NCBI GenBank assembly: GCA_019671005.1
Contig: CM033732.1
Location: 48,039,392 to 48,103,391, forward strand
Length of the DNA stretch: 64,000 nucleotides
Source of the DNA: Hibiscus mutabilis
Lineage: Eukaryota > Streptophyta > Magnoliopsida > Malvales > Malvaceae
Direction of reading: 5' to 3'
Shown here piece by piece: positions 12,782 through 22,771 of the stretch (positions are counted from its first letter, which is position 1; each line of letters opens with the position of its first letter). The position numbers and the translations under genes were made by a program. The notes under the pieces were generated by a model, which had not been told where the DNA came from, did no database searches, and worked only from the letters and a program-made list of their open reading frames with translations.

Positions 12782-14332
12782 TGATAAGTGTTCAAAAGTA
12801 CTATTTTTCTTACCCTTTTTACTCATATTATTGTTAGACTTAGGCTCATATTAGTTGCATAGTTAGCCATTCATGCATTAATCCATGTTTCCTTCAATCG
12901 TTGAGCTTGATTACCTAACTTGGTGATTTTTGTGAAATAGATGCTGCTTTGGTGTGTTTTTGTGTGTATGTGCAGGATCACTTGCCAAAGCAATGCCGAG
13001 CTAGTTGCAGGGCAATGCATGAAGGATATGCCGAGCTAGTTGCCGCAGGCAGTGCATGAAGGAGACGCTGAGCCAGTTGCCATGGCATTTGTCGACAAAG
13101 ACCAAAAGCAATAGGGATATCGAAATTCATGATTTTACAAGCCCAAGATGACATGGAGCAAGGCCCAAGCCCAAAGGAATTTGATTGCCATGCAGAGATT
13201 AAAGAAGAATTAAATTCCAAGAGGATAGGAGAAGTTCTAATAGGAATAAAATTATAATAAAGAATTATATTCTTTAAAGATAATTTAATTCCAACTCAAA
13301 CTCCTCCTCAAAGAAGGACTTTGGCCTAGCCCTATAAATAGCAAGAGATTTCGACAATTCAAAGGGGGGAGCAAGAGGGAAATTTCGGCAAGTCCAAGTA
13401 GGGCAAGAGGAGAGAATTTTCGACAAGCATCAAGGGCAAGGAGGATTTCGACAAGCCTCTTCCTTCATCTTTGTTCGATTGGGTTCATGCTAGGGATTAA
13501 TTATCTTGTGTTTCTTTGGAACCTAGCCATGAACTAAATTTACTTGGCTATGGTTATTGTGTTTTGTGGTTGTGAGAAACTATTGGTTTTTGTTTAGGTA
13601 ATAAGAGTTTGCACTTTTCTATTTCAAGGTTTATTCATTCTTGGTTCCTATTATTGCTTATGAGTGAATTGGGAGAGGATCTCGTGATTTCATCCATTTA
13701 TCTAATATCGGGAGAGTTAGATTCAAGAAACGAATGAATATGATCTTTATGCAATCCAATGATGGTGAAGATTAATCCGGCTTAGGAATAAGTTAAGGAT
13801 TTCAACGGCTAAGAGGAGCGCAAGATTGGTTGTTGTTCACCCTTGATTCACGCAGGGATGTATTATCAAGGCATGCACAAGTAGCTAGAGTTTCGACTTA
13901 GGGATAAGAAGAAACCATTGAAGAACGCTCCGCCGAACCTTGAAGTTGCTGCCCAGTCGCCCAAGTAGTTGCCCAACTAGTCGCCCAAGCAACCATCAAT
14001 TAGTTGCCAAGGCAACCCCGTTGTGCAAGTCGCCACGGCAACTGAGTTGCCCATGCACTCTTTTACCAAGACAATCCAATCGGCTATCACACCTCAACTC
14101 ACGATAACCTAGCCTATCTCTCTCAATTGAATTCATCTTTTATTTTATTTTATTGTTTTCTAGATTAGTAATTAGTTAAACTTCGATAATCCTTTACTTG
14201 TGTTTTTACTTTTTACAGTGCAAGAGACTAGATTCTTGAAGTGGCACCAATCCCTGTGGAGACGATATCTTTTATACTATAACTTGCGACGTGTATACTT
14301 GCACAATTGCGTAGCACTTATTACGCGCAACA
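12782..14332 (+). repeat. Right gypsy LTR, full length (~1.55 kb)
   Basis: It begins TGATAAGTG after the polypurine tract and ends GCGCAACA, giving TG...CA termini. CCTATAAATAGC near 13330 is a plausible promoter TATA box, with the transcript starting within the next ~40 bases. The last part carries TTGCC/GGCAA palindromic words (GTTGCCAAGGCAAC, about 14003-14016). Homologous intron text follows directly at 14333. Confidence 0.85.
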
Positions 14333-15470
14333 ATGAACTTGTTTCTTTCTAAATGCAGATTCGACCTATCATACATCGACATGAAATGTATGAGGTAACC
14401 GAGGAGTTGAAAGGGAAAACATATTGCAATGGTTGTCGTCTGGTAATTAATGGTACAAGCTACTTATGTAAGAAATGTCGTGGTGGTTTTTACCTGCATG
14501 AATAATGCAGTAAACTGCCATACGAGATACAACACCCTTTTCATTCTACCCATCCTCTTAACCTCTACACTTCGTATGGCCCTTCAGTCGGTCGATTCAT
14601 TACATGTGATGAGTGTAAAGACATTTGTCGTGGCTTCAGATATTTGTGCGAGCAGTGTAATTTCAAACTTGATGTGAAATGCGCTGCTTTATCATCTCAT
14701 AAAACTGGGGTTTCACACGACAAAACAATGGATAGAGTAAGCGAGTTGCACCATTTCAGCCACCGCCATAAGCTTGCCCTTGCCTACTGCAATGACCCTA
14801 TACACAAAACAGAATGCGCAATTTGTAATTTGCCAATCTTAGGTCCAGCCTGTTTTTGCCCCAAGGGATGTTACAATTATATTCTTCACGAGTCTTGCCT
14901 TAGCTACCACAAAAGATTCAAGTCCCATTTCATCTATAACATATGCTGGTTATCCAACAACCTTGGGAACATTCAAACCCACACTGTTATGCCTGCCCTT
15001 TGAACTTAGAGTTGAATCAATTTGCATATAGTTGTGAAGATTGTGAACTTATCCTCCATCCTATACGTGCAAGTTCCTTAAAGAGACCCCTGAAATGTGA
15101 GTCACACTTAGATGACCTTTATTATTTCAGGACAGACTATCAGTTACTCTCTGCAAACTACTCCGATATAGAATTGGAAACACACTTTGTTTGTTATAAA
15201 TGTGAAAAAAGCTGCCAAGGGAAGCCCTTTTATCGTTGCCTGAAGTGTTCCATCAATTTTCATTTGAAGTGTGTTCCCATACCTGATACTGTTGAATCCA
15301 AATATCATCATCATCCTTTAACCCTAATGGATACTTTTGTTGAAGATGATTCCGGAAAGTATTACTGTGATTTCTGTGAGGAAGAAAGAAACCCAAGCGA
15401 TCATGTATATTATTGTAATGAATGTAACGGCCAGACCATCACTCACATCGAATGTGTTCTTACTCGACAA
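14333..15470 (+). pseudogene. DC1-domain exon of chimeric unit 1
   Basis: DC1 (C1-like, Cys/His-rich) zinc-binding domain protein, a plant-expanded family whose exact roles are mostly unknown. The exon starts after AAATGCAG at 14359. Visible Cys/His clusters include YLCKKCRGGFYLHE, HPFHSTHPLNLY, CDECKD, YLCEQCNFKLDVKCA, HHFSHRHKL, CAICNLP, YSCEDC, FVCYKCEKSCQGKPFYRC and YYCDFCEEERNPS. A TAA at 14503-14505 replaces the Glu codon seen in unit 2, and a one-base frame change lies between about 14900 and 14940. After it, the frame stays open to the donor CAA|GTAAGT at 15470/15471. The upstream exons expected from units 2 and 3 are missing here, displaced or lost when the gypsy array inserted in the preceding intron. 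The exon leads in phase 0 into importin-alpha sequence at 15539. Confidence 0.85.
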
Positions 15471-16992
15471 GTAAGTTCATTACAGCTATAACTTTTTAAA
15501 TTTGACAAATCTCTATCATGATTTGCTGTCGCTGTTAGGTAGAGGACGTCAGCTGTGAAGTGAGTTTGCAGAAGAAGCGACGTGAAGGGCTCCGATCACA
15601 GCCAATCCTGCTGCAAAATCTTTCTGCTATGTTTATTGGTGTTTGGACTGATGATACGAACTTGCAGCTTAAGGCAACAACACAGTTTAGGGAATTGCTT
15701 TCAGTTGGTGACAAAATGATACTGAAATGAATTTTATTTGATAATCGTATAAGAGTTCAATTATATAGTACTTCAGTCCCTTGTGTTGAATTATCATATT
15801 CATAGAAAAATGTCCACCTATCGAGGAAGTGATAGAAGCCGGAGTTGTTCCTCGCTTTGTTGAGTTCCTTGAGAGGGAAGATTTCCCACAGCTTCAGGTT
15901 GGATTTCTTGTCACCAAAGCTTCCACATTATGTTTAAGAATGTTGCTAATTTAATAATCATTTAGTTTGAGGCAGCCTGGGCTCTCACAAATATAGCTTC
16001 TGGGACGTCTGAGAACACGAATGTGGTAATCGATCATGGGGCTGTTCCAATATTCGTCAACTTACTTGGTTCCCCGAGCGATGATGTTCGCTAGCAGGTA
16101 TGCATATGGAATGAATTCATTCAAGTTTTGTAATCTTACTTAACAACAACTGGTATATATGAAATGTTTTATAATCACATATGATCTGTTTTGGAATTCA
16201 GTCGATCTGGGCATTAGGAAATGTAGCTGGTGATTCTCCTGCAAGTCGTAATGTTGTACTTGGACATGGTGCTTTGCTTCCTTTATTGGCTCATTTGAAT
16301 GAGCATCCTAAACTTTCTGTGCTGAGAATTGCGACATGGACCCTGTTAAACTTTTGTCAGGGCATGCCCTTACCCTCATTTGATCAGGTTTGACCCTACT
16401 TCCCTCCTTTTAGGGTGCTAAGTGTTGATTGAACATGATTAGCAAATTATTTCATGTTTGACAAGTTACTTCATGTACTAAATATTTTTTATTCAGGTCA
16501 AGCCTGCATTTCCTACATTAGCACATCTAATTTATTCAAATGGTGAAGAAGTTTTATCGGATGCATGTAGGACATTCTCATATCTTTCCGATGGCACAAG
16601 TGACGAAATCCAAGCCGTCATTGAAGCGGGTGTATGTGGGCGTCTGGTGGTACTTTTACTGTGAGTTAGACTATTTTACCTTGATTAATTCTAAAAGTCT
16701 TTATATTTTTGAGTTATTTTGTTTGTTTTCCTTATCAAAATCATAAATTATTTGGCTTCCATAGGCACCCATCACTTTTGGTGTTGAAACCTACTATTCG
16801 TACAATCAAAAACATTGTCGACGAAGATGATGTGCAAATACAGGTCTTAGATATTGTTTTATTTTGATTGTCTTTTTATTTATATTTTTTTTGTTTGGCA
16901 ATAATCAATTTATTCAATAATGAAAGTCAAAAAAACCTCTTGCATCGGGTATGCAGTGCGTCATTAGTCATCAAGCATTGCCATGCCTTTCG

Positions 16993-17205
16993 TGTGAGTA
17001 TGTATCTGTAATTCAAGATAAGGATAAGACCTTATCTCTTTGCTGTATCTTAGACAGATTATTAGGCAGATTATGGGGCTTAATCTTAGGGATTTATATT
17101 TTATTTATTTGTTACCTAATTTAGGGATTTTTTACTTGTATATATATCCTATATTATGGTGAATAAAAGTAGAGTGAAACTTACAGTTTTACACCAGTTT
17201 CTACA
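16993..17205 (+). repeat. Copia 1 5' LTR
   Basis: It starts TGTGAGTATG and ends TTTCTACA. The 3' part contains TATATATATCC before TGGTGAATAAAAG, a plausible promoter/poly(A) signal area. It looks identical to the 3' LTR over 213 bp. Confidence 0.96.
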
Positions 17206-17244
17206 TGGTATCAGTCTAGGGATCGATTCTCTGATTTAAAAACG

Positions 17245-19419
17245 ATGGTTTCTCCTACTGCATCCTCTGGGGCTACTCCTTCGACAGATCCTCATTTTAC
17301 TGTCGATGATTTTTCAGAACTCCCTGGAACAGCAGTCACTTGCCATCGATTTCTGGGCCATAATTATCTTCCATGGTCCCAATCTGTCAAAATCTTCCTT
17401 ACTGGTCGAGGAAAACTCGGCTATATTTCAGGGGAGAGTAAGAAACCTCCTTCCACAGATCCAGGATGTGAAAAGTGGGTGCGTGAGAATGGTAGGGTGA
17501 TGTCTTGGCTAATCAATACCATGTCCCCTGACATTGGTACACATTTTCTCCTTTACGAAACAGCAGCAGATATATGGCAAGCTGTTCAGGAGACCTATTC
17601 TAACACAGACAACACCTCTGAACTATTTAACATTGAGAGTCGGGTGTCCAATTTGAAGCAAGATGGTCCGAGTGTTACCGAGTATTTTCACACTCTGTCA
17701 AGCTTTTGGCAGCAACTTGATCTATATGCAGAACATGATTGGGAAACTCCTAAAGATGCAACTTTGTACAAAAAGATACAAGCACAACGGAGGGTCTTTC
17801 AATTTCTCAATGGTCTCAACACTGACTGGGATGCTGTGAAGGCTCGGATTCTTGGTACAAAGCCTCCTCTTTCCATTCGCGAAGTCTTTGCAGAAGTCAG
17901 AAGAGAAGAAAGCAGAAGGTCTTTTATGCTTCCTGTTGTTCCCACATCTGACAGTTCTGCTTTAATTACTCAGTCTTCCTCCTCAACTAAGACTAGAAAG
18001 GGCAGACCTGTTTGTGATTTTTGCAAAAAACTGGGCCACTTGAAGGAACAGTGCTGGAAATTACATGGCAAGCCTGGTGATTGGAGATCTACTTCACAGA
18101 AAGCACCCCGAGAATCAAAGTCCAATTCTGTCAGTACAATGAGCAGTGGTGTTTTTTCAGAGGAGCAACTTGCTACACTCCAAAAGATGTTTGGCAACAT
18201 GAGAGGCACTAGCAATGCAAATGTGGTTCTGTCAGAAGAAGGTACACAGACTGGGTTCTTCCCTACAGCCTTTTTAGCTACACAAGATGCTCCAGCGTGG
18301 ATTATTGACTCAGGAGCATCTGACCATATGACTGGTAACAGAACATTATTTTCTGCCTTTGAACCCTCATGCTCTAAGCAATCTATTAAAACTGCAGACG
18401 GGTCTGTATCCCCTATACATGGGTCTGGTTCAGTTGCTCTTAATAAGGATATTTTCCTTAAGGATGTTCTTTTTGTACCAAATCTTACTTGCAATTTACT
18501 CTCAGTGAGTAAACTCTCTAAGGATTTGCAATGTTGCTCAAAGTTTAATGATAATGGTTGTATTTTGCAGGCACTGGATTCGAAGAAAATGATTGGCAAT
18601 GCTAGATTGCACAATGGGCTCTATATCCTCTATGACACTCCTAAATCAACTCATTCAGCTTTTACTAGTTCTGTTTCTACTTTAGGGCAGCATGATGAAA
18701 TTATGTTATGGCATTATCGACTAGGCCACCCTAGTTTTTATTATCTTGCTAAACTATTTCCTGCTCTATTTATTAATAAAAAACCACAGTTGTTTAAATG
18801 CCATATTTGTCCTCTTGCTAAACAAACGAAAGCCTCTTATCTCCCATCTACTTATAAATCTTCTCAACCCTTTGCTTTAATCCATAGTGATGTTTGGGGT
18901 CCCTCTAAAGTGAAGAAAATTAATGGGCGCCGATGGTTTGTTTCTTTCATTGATGATCATAGTAGGACGACATGGACTTATTTAATGAAAGATAAATCTG
19001 AAACTATATCTATTTTTGAAAGGTTTTATACTATGGTTGAAAATCAATTTCAGAGTAAAATTCAACTATTCAAATCCGATAATGGGGAGAGTTCTTTGCT
19101 ACTTCTTTGGGTAAATTTTTTTTCAGAAAAAGGCATTGTCCAAATTAGCTACTGTGTGGATACACCACAACAGAATGGGGTTGCCGAGAGAAAGAATAGG
19201 CATTTACTAGAGGTAACTAGATCCTTGTTATTTTCTGGACATATACCAAAATATCTGTGGGGTGAGGCTTTGTTAACTGCCACTTATCTTATCAATAGAA
19301 TGCCGAGTAAAGTCCTTAAATTCAAGACACCAAGGGCTGTTTTCTTAGAGAGTTATCCTCATTTCAAACCTCTTTCCTCTGTTCTTCCTCTAGAATTTTT
19401 GGCTGCACTGTTTTTGTAA
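17245..19419 (+). CDS. Copia 1 gag-protease-integrase open frame (724 aa)
   Basis: This is the N-terminal part of the polyprotein. Gag occupies about residues 1-300, with a zinc knuckle CDFCKKLGHLKEQC (18010-18051, CX2CX4HX4C). The aspartic protease follows with IIDSGASDHMTG near residue 353, then integrase with the HYRLGHPS...CHIC zinc region and catalytic core words HSDVWGPSK, KSDNGES and TPQQNGVAERKNRHLLE. The ATG at 17245 is 40 bases after the primer-binding site, as expected for copia. The frame ends at 19419, inside the integrase C-terminal region, through an apparent frameshift (homologous text resumes at 19425 in another frame). In copia order, reverse transcriptase comes next. Confidence 0.92.
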   Translation: MVSPTASSGATPSTDPHFTVDDFSELPGTAVTCHRFLGHNYLPWSQSVKIFLTGRGKLGYISGESKKPPSTDPGCEKWVRENGRVMSWLINTMSPDIGTHFLLYETAADIWQAVQETYSNTDNTSELFNIESRVSNLKQDGPSVTEYFHTLSSFWQQLDLYAEHDWETPKDATLYKKIQAQRRVFQFLNGLNTDWDAVKARILGTKPPLSIREVFAEVRREESRRSFMLPVVPTSDSSALITQSSSSTKTRKGRPVCDFCKKLGHLKEQCWKLHGKPGDWRSTSQKAPRESKSNSVSTMSSGVFSEEQLATLQKMFGNMRGTSNANVVLSEEGTQTGFFPTAFLATQDAPAWIIDSGASDHMTGNRTLFSAFEPSCSKQSIKTADGSVSPIHGSGSVALNKDIFLKDVLFVPNLTCNLLSVSKLSKDLQCCSKFNDNGCILQALDSKKMIGNARLHNGLYILYDTPKSTHSAFTSSVSTLGQHDEIMLWHYRLGHPSFYYLAKLFPALFINKKPQLFKCHICPLAKQTKASYLPSTYKSSQPFALIHSDVWGPSKVKKINGRRWFVSFIDDHSRTTWTYLMKDKSETISIFERFYTMVENQFQSKIQLFKSDNGESSLLLLWVNFFSEKGIVQISYCVDTPQQNGVAERKNRHLLEVTRSLLFSGHIPKYLWGEALLTATYLINRMPSKVLKFKTPRAVFLESYPHFKPLSSVLPLEFLAALFL

Positions 19420-19424
19420 AAATT

Positions 19425-21634
19425 GTGGACCCTTCAAAATCAAAATTAGATCCTAGGGCTCTTAAGTGTGTCTTTGTGGGATATTCTTCACTTAAAAAGG
19501 GCTACAAATGTTACTACCCTCCTACTAAAAAATTCTTTGTCTCGATGGATGTAACCTTTTTTAGCAGGAACCTTATTTTACCAAAGCTACAATTCAGGGG
19601 GAGACTTGGACAGAATTCCAGCCTCTAAAACATCAGGTATACCCATTCCCATCTTCTTTGATACGTTCAGATGTTCTGCCTACTACATCTCATGATATTG
19701 AGTCTCCACCTAAATCAACTACACCAGTACATTCTCCTATTCCTGTTGATGTTCCTTCACCAGCAGCCTCCCAGCTTTCACCTCCTAAAACTATTCCTCA
19801 AAACACACAGACTACAAAAAAACTCAGTGTCTACACCAGAAAGAAAAAGACCATTCCCGAGGCCATTTTGCAACGACGACACTTGCCGAGAGTTGGAATT
19901 GAGTCCAGCTGCCTTGGAGGATGATGGAGGTAATGAAATTTCTCCTTCTTTATTTGATATGGAAATTTTACCTATTGCTAAGAGAAAATGGGTTAGACAA
20001 TGTAGAAAGTATCCTATTCAGAAGTATGTTGCCTATGGAAAGTTAATGCCCTCTTTTAAGACCTTTCTGACTTGTGTTGATAAGGAGGAGATTCCCAAAA
20101 CAATTGATGATGCCCTAAAAGACTCTAGATGGAAGAAAGCTGTTGAAGAAGAAATTCAAGCACTTGAGAAAAATGGCACTTGGATCTGTATTCTTGATTT
20201 ACCACATGGTAAAAACCAGTTGGCGATAAGTGGGTCTTTGCAATAAAGTATAACTCGGATGGCAGCATAGAAAGGTACAAGGCCAGGTTTGTAGCCAAGG
20301 GCTTTACACAAACCTATGGTATTGACTATAATGAGACTTTTGCACCTGTAGCAAAACTAAACACTGTTCGAGTACTTCTTAGTCTTGCTGTAAACAAAGA
20401 CTGGAATCTTCACCAACTTGACATAAAAAATGCCTTCTTGAATGGCAAATTAGAAGAGGAGGTCTACATGAGAATGCCACCTGGGATGAAGTCTGAGTTA
20501 GGAAGTCAAAAGGTTTGTAAATTGGAGAAATCTCTCTATGGTTTGAAGCAGTCACCTAGGGCTTGGTTTGACAGATTCACAAAAGTCCTTAGAGAGAATG
20601 GATATAAACAGTGTCAAGCAGATCATACTTTGTTTGTTAAAGCATCTTTCAATAGGAAGAAAGTTATCCTCATTGTATATGTTGATGACATTGTAGTGAC
20701 AGGAGATGATGAAGGTGGAATCAGTCAGTTGAAGAACTTATTGAGCAAAGAATTCGAAACAAAAGACCTAGGGAAACTCAGATATTTCCTAGGCATGGAG
20801 GTTGCTAGATCGAGCAAGGGTCTGGCAATAAACCAGAGAAAATATGTACTGGATTTACTCTCAGAGGCTGGTATGCTGGGGTGTAAACCTGCTGATACTC
20901 CTATGGAAGCTGGCTCGAAGCTCAAAGGAGAAGAAATGGGAGCCGAGGTTGATAAAGGTCAGTTTCAAAGACTAGTGGGAAAACTCATTTACTTATCTCT
21001 GACCAGACCAGATATTTCCTTTCCTGTCAATGTAATTAGTCAGCATATGACTAATCCTAGAGAAGGGCATTTAGAAGCTGCAAACAGAATTCTAAGGTAT
21101 CTGAAAGGTACTCCTGGACATGGATTATTCTTCAAAAAAACTGAAGATAGAACTGTAAAATTATTTACAGATTCTAGCTGGGCCAGTGAAGTTACTGATA
21201 GAAGGTCAACTAGTGGATACTGCTCTTTTATATGGGGCAACTTAGTTACTTGGAGGAGTAAGAAACAGACTGTTGTTTCTAGGAGCAGTGCTGAAGCAGA
21301 GTATAGAGCCTTAGCATTGGGAATTTGTGAAGGAATATGGTTGCTAAGACTTCTAAGAGAGTTAAATATAGAGCATGAAGGGAAACTAGAGATCTTCAGT
21401 GATAATCAGTCTGCTATTCAGATCGCAAAGAATCCAGTCCATCATGATCGTACCAAGCATGTGGAGATCGACAGACATTTTATTGCTGAAAAAGTGAATG
21501 GTGGAATTGTGAACTTAACTCATGTTCCTACCGAAGAACAACTTGCAGATGTGCTCACTAAAGCACTATCCAAACCAGTCTTTGATAAGTTTTTGTCCAA
21601 GTTGGGCCTATACAATGTATACACACCAACTTGA
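19425..21634 (+). pseudogene. Copia 1 integrase tail, RT and RNase H, frame-broken
   Basis: Continuation of the polyprotein in three pieces: 19425-19628 (CVFVGYSSLKKGYKCYYPPT, the integrase tail), about 19671-20246 (linker and RT start), and 20438-21634 (398 codons). The last piece has RT words LEEEVYMRMPPG, SLYGLKQSPRAW and the catalytic YVDDIVVTG near residue 80. RNase H words are FTDSSWASEVTDRRSTSGYC, SRSSAEAEYRAL and DRTKHVEIDRHFI, ending NVYTPT before the polypurine tract. Between pieces the frame shifts by single bases (about 19420, 19630-19670, 19910 and 20220). So the element is not autonomous as written, despite its matching LTRs. Confidence 0.88.
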
Positions 21635-21641
21635 GGGGGAG

Positions 21642-21854
21642 TGTGAGTATGTATCTGTAATTCAAGATAAGGATAAGACCTTATCTCTTTGCTGTATCTT
21701 AGACAGATTATTAGGCAGATTATGGGGCTTAATCTTAGGGATTTATATTTTATTTATTTGTTACCTAATTTAGGGATTTTTTACTTGTATATATATCCTA
21801 TATTATGGTGAATAAAAGTAGAGTGAAACTTACAGTTTTACACCAGTTTCTACA
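21642..21854 (+). repeat. Copia 1 3' LTR
   Basis: Matches the 5' LTR base for base by eye (213 bp), preceded by TTGAGGGGGAG and followed by the TTTCG target duplication. Confidence 0.96.
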
Positions 21855-22771
21855 TTTCGAAACTTTTGATAAGTATAAAATGAGCATCAAGAAGGAAGTC
21901 TGCCGAACCATCTCAAATATCACGGCCGGAAATGAGAAGCAGATACAGGCTGTGATTGATTTGTCTGCATTGATTTGTACAGTGAAACAATATGTAAAGA
22001 TATCAATTTCATAGGCTGTGATTGAAGCTAATATCATTGCTCCTCTGGTTTATCTGCTACAACATGCTGAAATACTTGATATTAAGGGAGAACCTGCACG
22101 GGCAATCTCGAATGCCACATGCTGCGGGACTGATGATAAAATCAAGTATGAAAAGGATTTCTTATATATATTATTTATTTTTGAATAATTTCTTGGCATG
22201 ATATATATCAATGATAAATTACCTCATATGGGCATTTCATGTTTTCAGTTTCCTTGTAAGTCAAGGTTGCTTTAAGCCGTTGTGTGATCTTCTTAACTGT
22301 CGCGATCCAGAAATAATTAAAGTTTGTTTAGAAGGGCTTGAAAACATTCTAATGGTAGGAGTTACACAACAAGTCTACACAAACGCCACATCTCATGAGA
22401 CTCGATATCAGATCATACTCCGATGTACATTAGTTGTTTGGAATAATTTCTTGGTAGAATATTAATGATGAACTACCCCCATCACATATTTCAGGTTTCT
22501 TATACGTTAGGATTGCATCAAGCTGTTGTGTGATTTTCTTATCTGCCGCTATCCGAGTATAGTTAAAGTTTGCTTGGAAGTACTTGAAAAGATTCTGGAG
22601 GTAGGAGAAGATGATAAAAATATGTGCACAACTGGAGGTGTAAATCCCTATGCACGAATGATCGGTGATGTAAGGGGTGGAGAGAAGATCAATTATTTAT
22701 TCCGGTATCCTGATGACGTTGAGATTTGGGAAATGGCTAAGAAAGTTTATAAAAAATGTGGATTTGAGTAG

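Larger units (their letters stand above)
1..14332 (+). mobile_element. Tandem Ty3/gypsy (Athila/Tat-like) retrotransposon array
   Basis: Two copies of one Ty3/gypsy family lie head to tail. The order is internal region A (enters from the left edge, to 5207), LTR (5208-6322, truncated), internal region B (6323-12781) and LTR (12782-14332). Region A matches region B almost base for base at an offset of about 7549. Gag, protease, reverse transcriptase, RNase H and integrase motifs follow in Ty3/gypsy order (integrase last). The gag text and the protease motif CDLGASINLMPKS fit the Athila/Tat branch by my knowledge of those families. No frame is intact. The right end, GCGCAACA, is followed by ATGAACTTGTTTC, which matches intron sequence before the equivalent exon of DC1 unit 3 (near 29155), so the array is inserted in a DC1 intron. 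The left end and its target duplication are outside the window. Confidence 0.9.
16993..21854 (+). mobile_element. Ty1/copia retrotransposon 1 (4862 bp)
   Basis: A structurally complete copia element with LTRs at 16993-17205 and 21642-21854 (213 bp each; I see no difference between them). A primer-binding site TGGTATCAG (initiator Met tRNA type) starts at 17206, and a polypurine tract TTGAGGGGGAG ends at 21641. It is flanked by the five-base target duplication TTTCG (16988-16992 and 21855-21859). It sits inside an importin-alpha exon in the same orientation. Identical LTRs point to a very recent insertion. Confidence 0.97.
15539..22771 (+). pseudogene. Importin-alpha (ARM) portion of chimeric unit 1, interrupted
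   Basis: Importin-alpha carries NLS cargo into the nucleus. Its ARM repeats bind the NLS and its N-terminal IBB domain binds importin-beta. Recognisable exons are 15539-15707 (SLQKKRREGL, then GVWTDDTNLQLKATTQF), 15806-15897, 15966-16097, 16202-16387 (WALGNVAGDSPASR), 16497-16660, 16765-16843, 16957-16992 joined to 21855-21948, 22015-22147, and a last exon from about 22248. A second, diverged last-exon copy ends at 22771. Only the basic end of the IBB remains; DC1 sequence replaces the rest. Damage: TAG at 16092-16094 replacing a Glu codon, a copia element within the eighth exon, a frame slip just after it (about 21870), and a stop in the duplicated last exon. Splice sites of the undamaged exons are canonical GT-AG. 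Confidence 0.88.

Noticed and set aside
17970..18614. 214-codon open frame on the minus strand inside copia 1 gag
   Set aside because: It is a shadow of the gag-protease frame on the opposite strand, with no domain and no start context.
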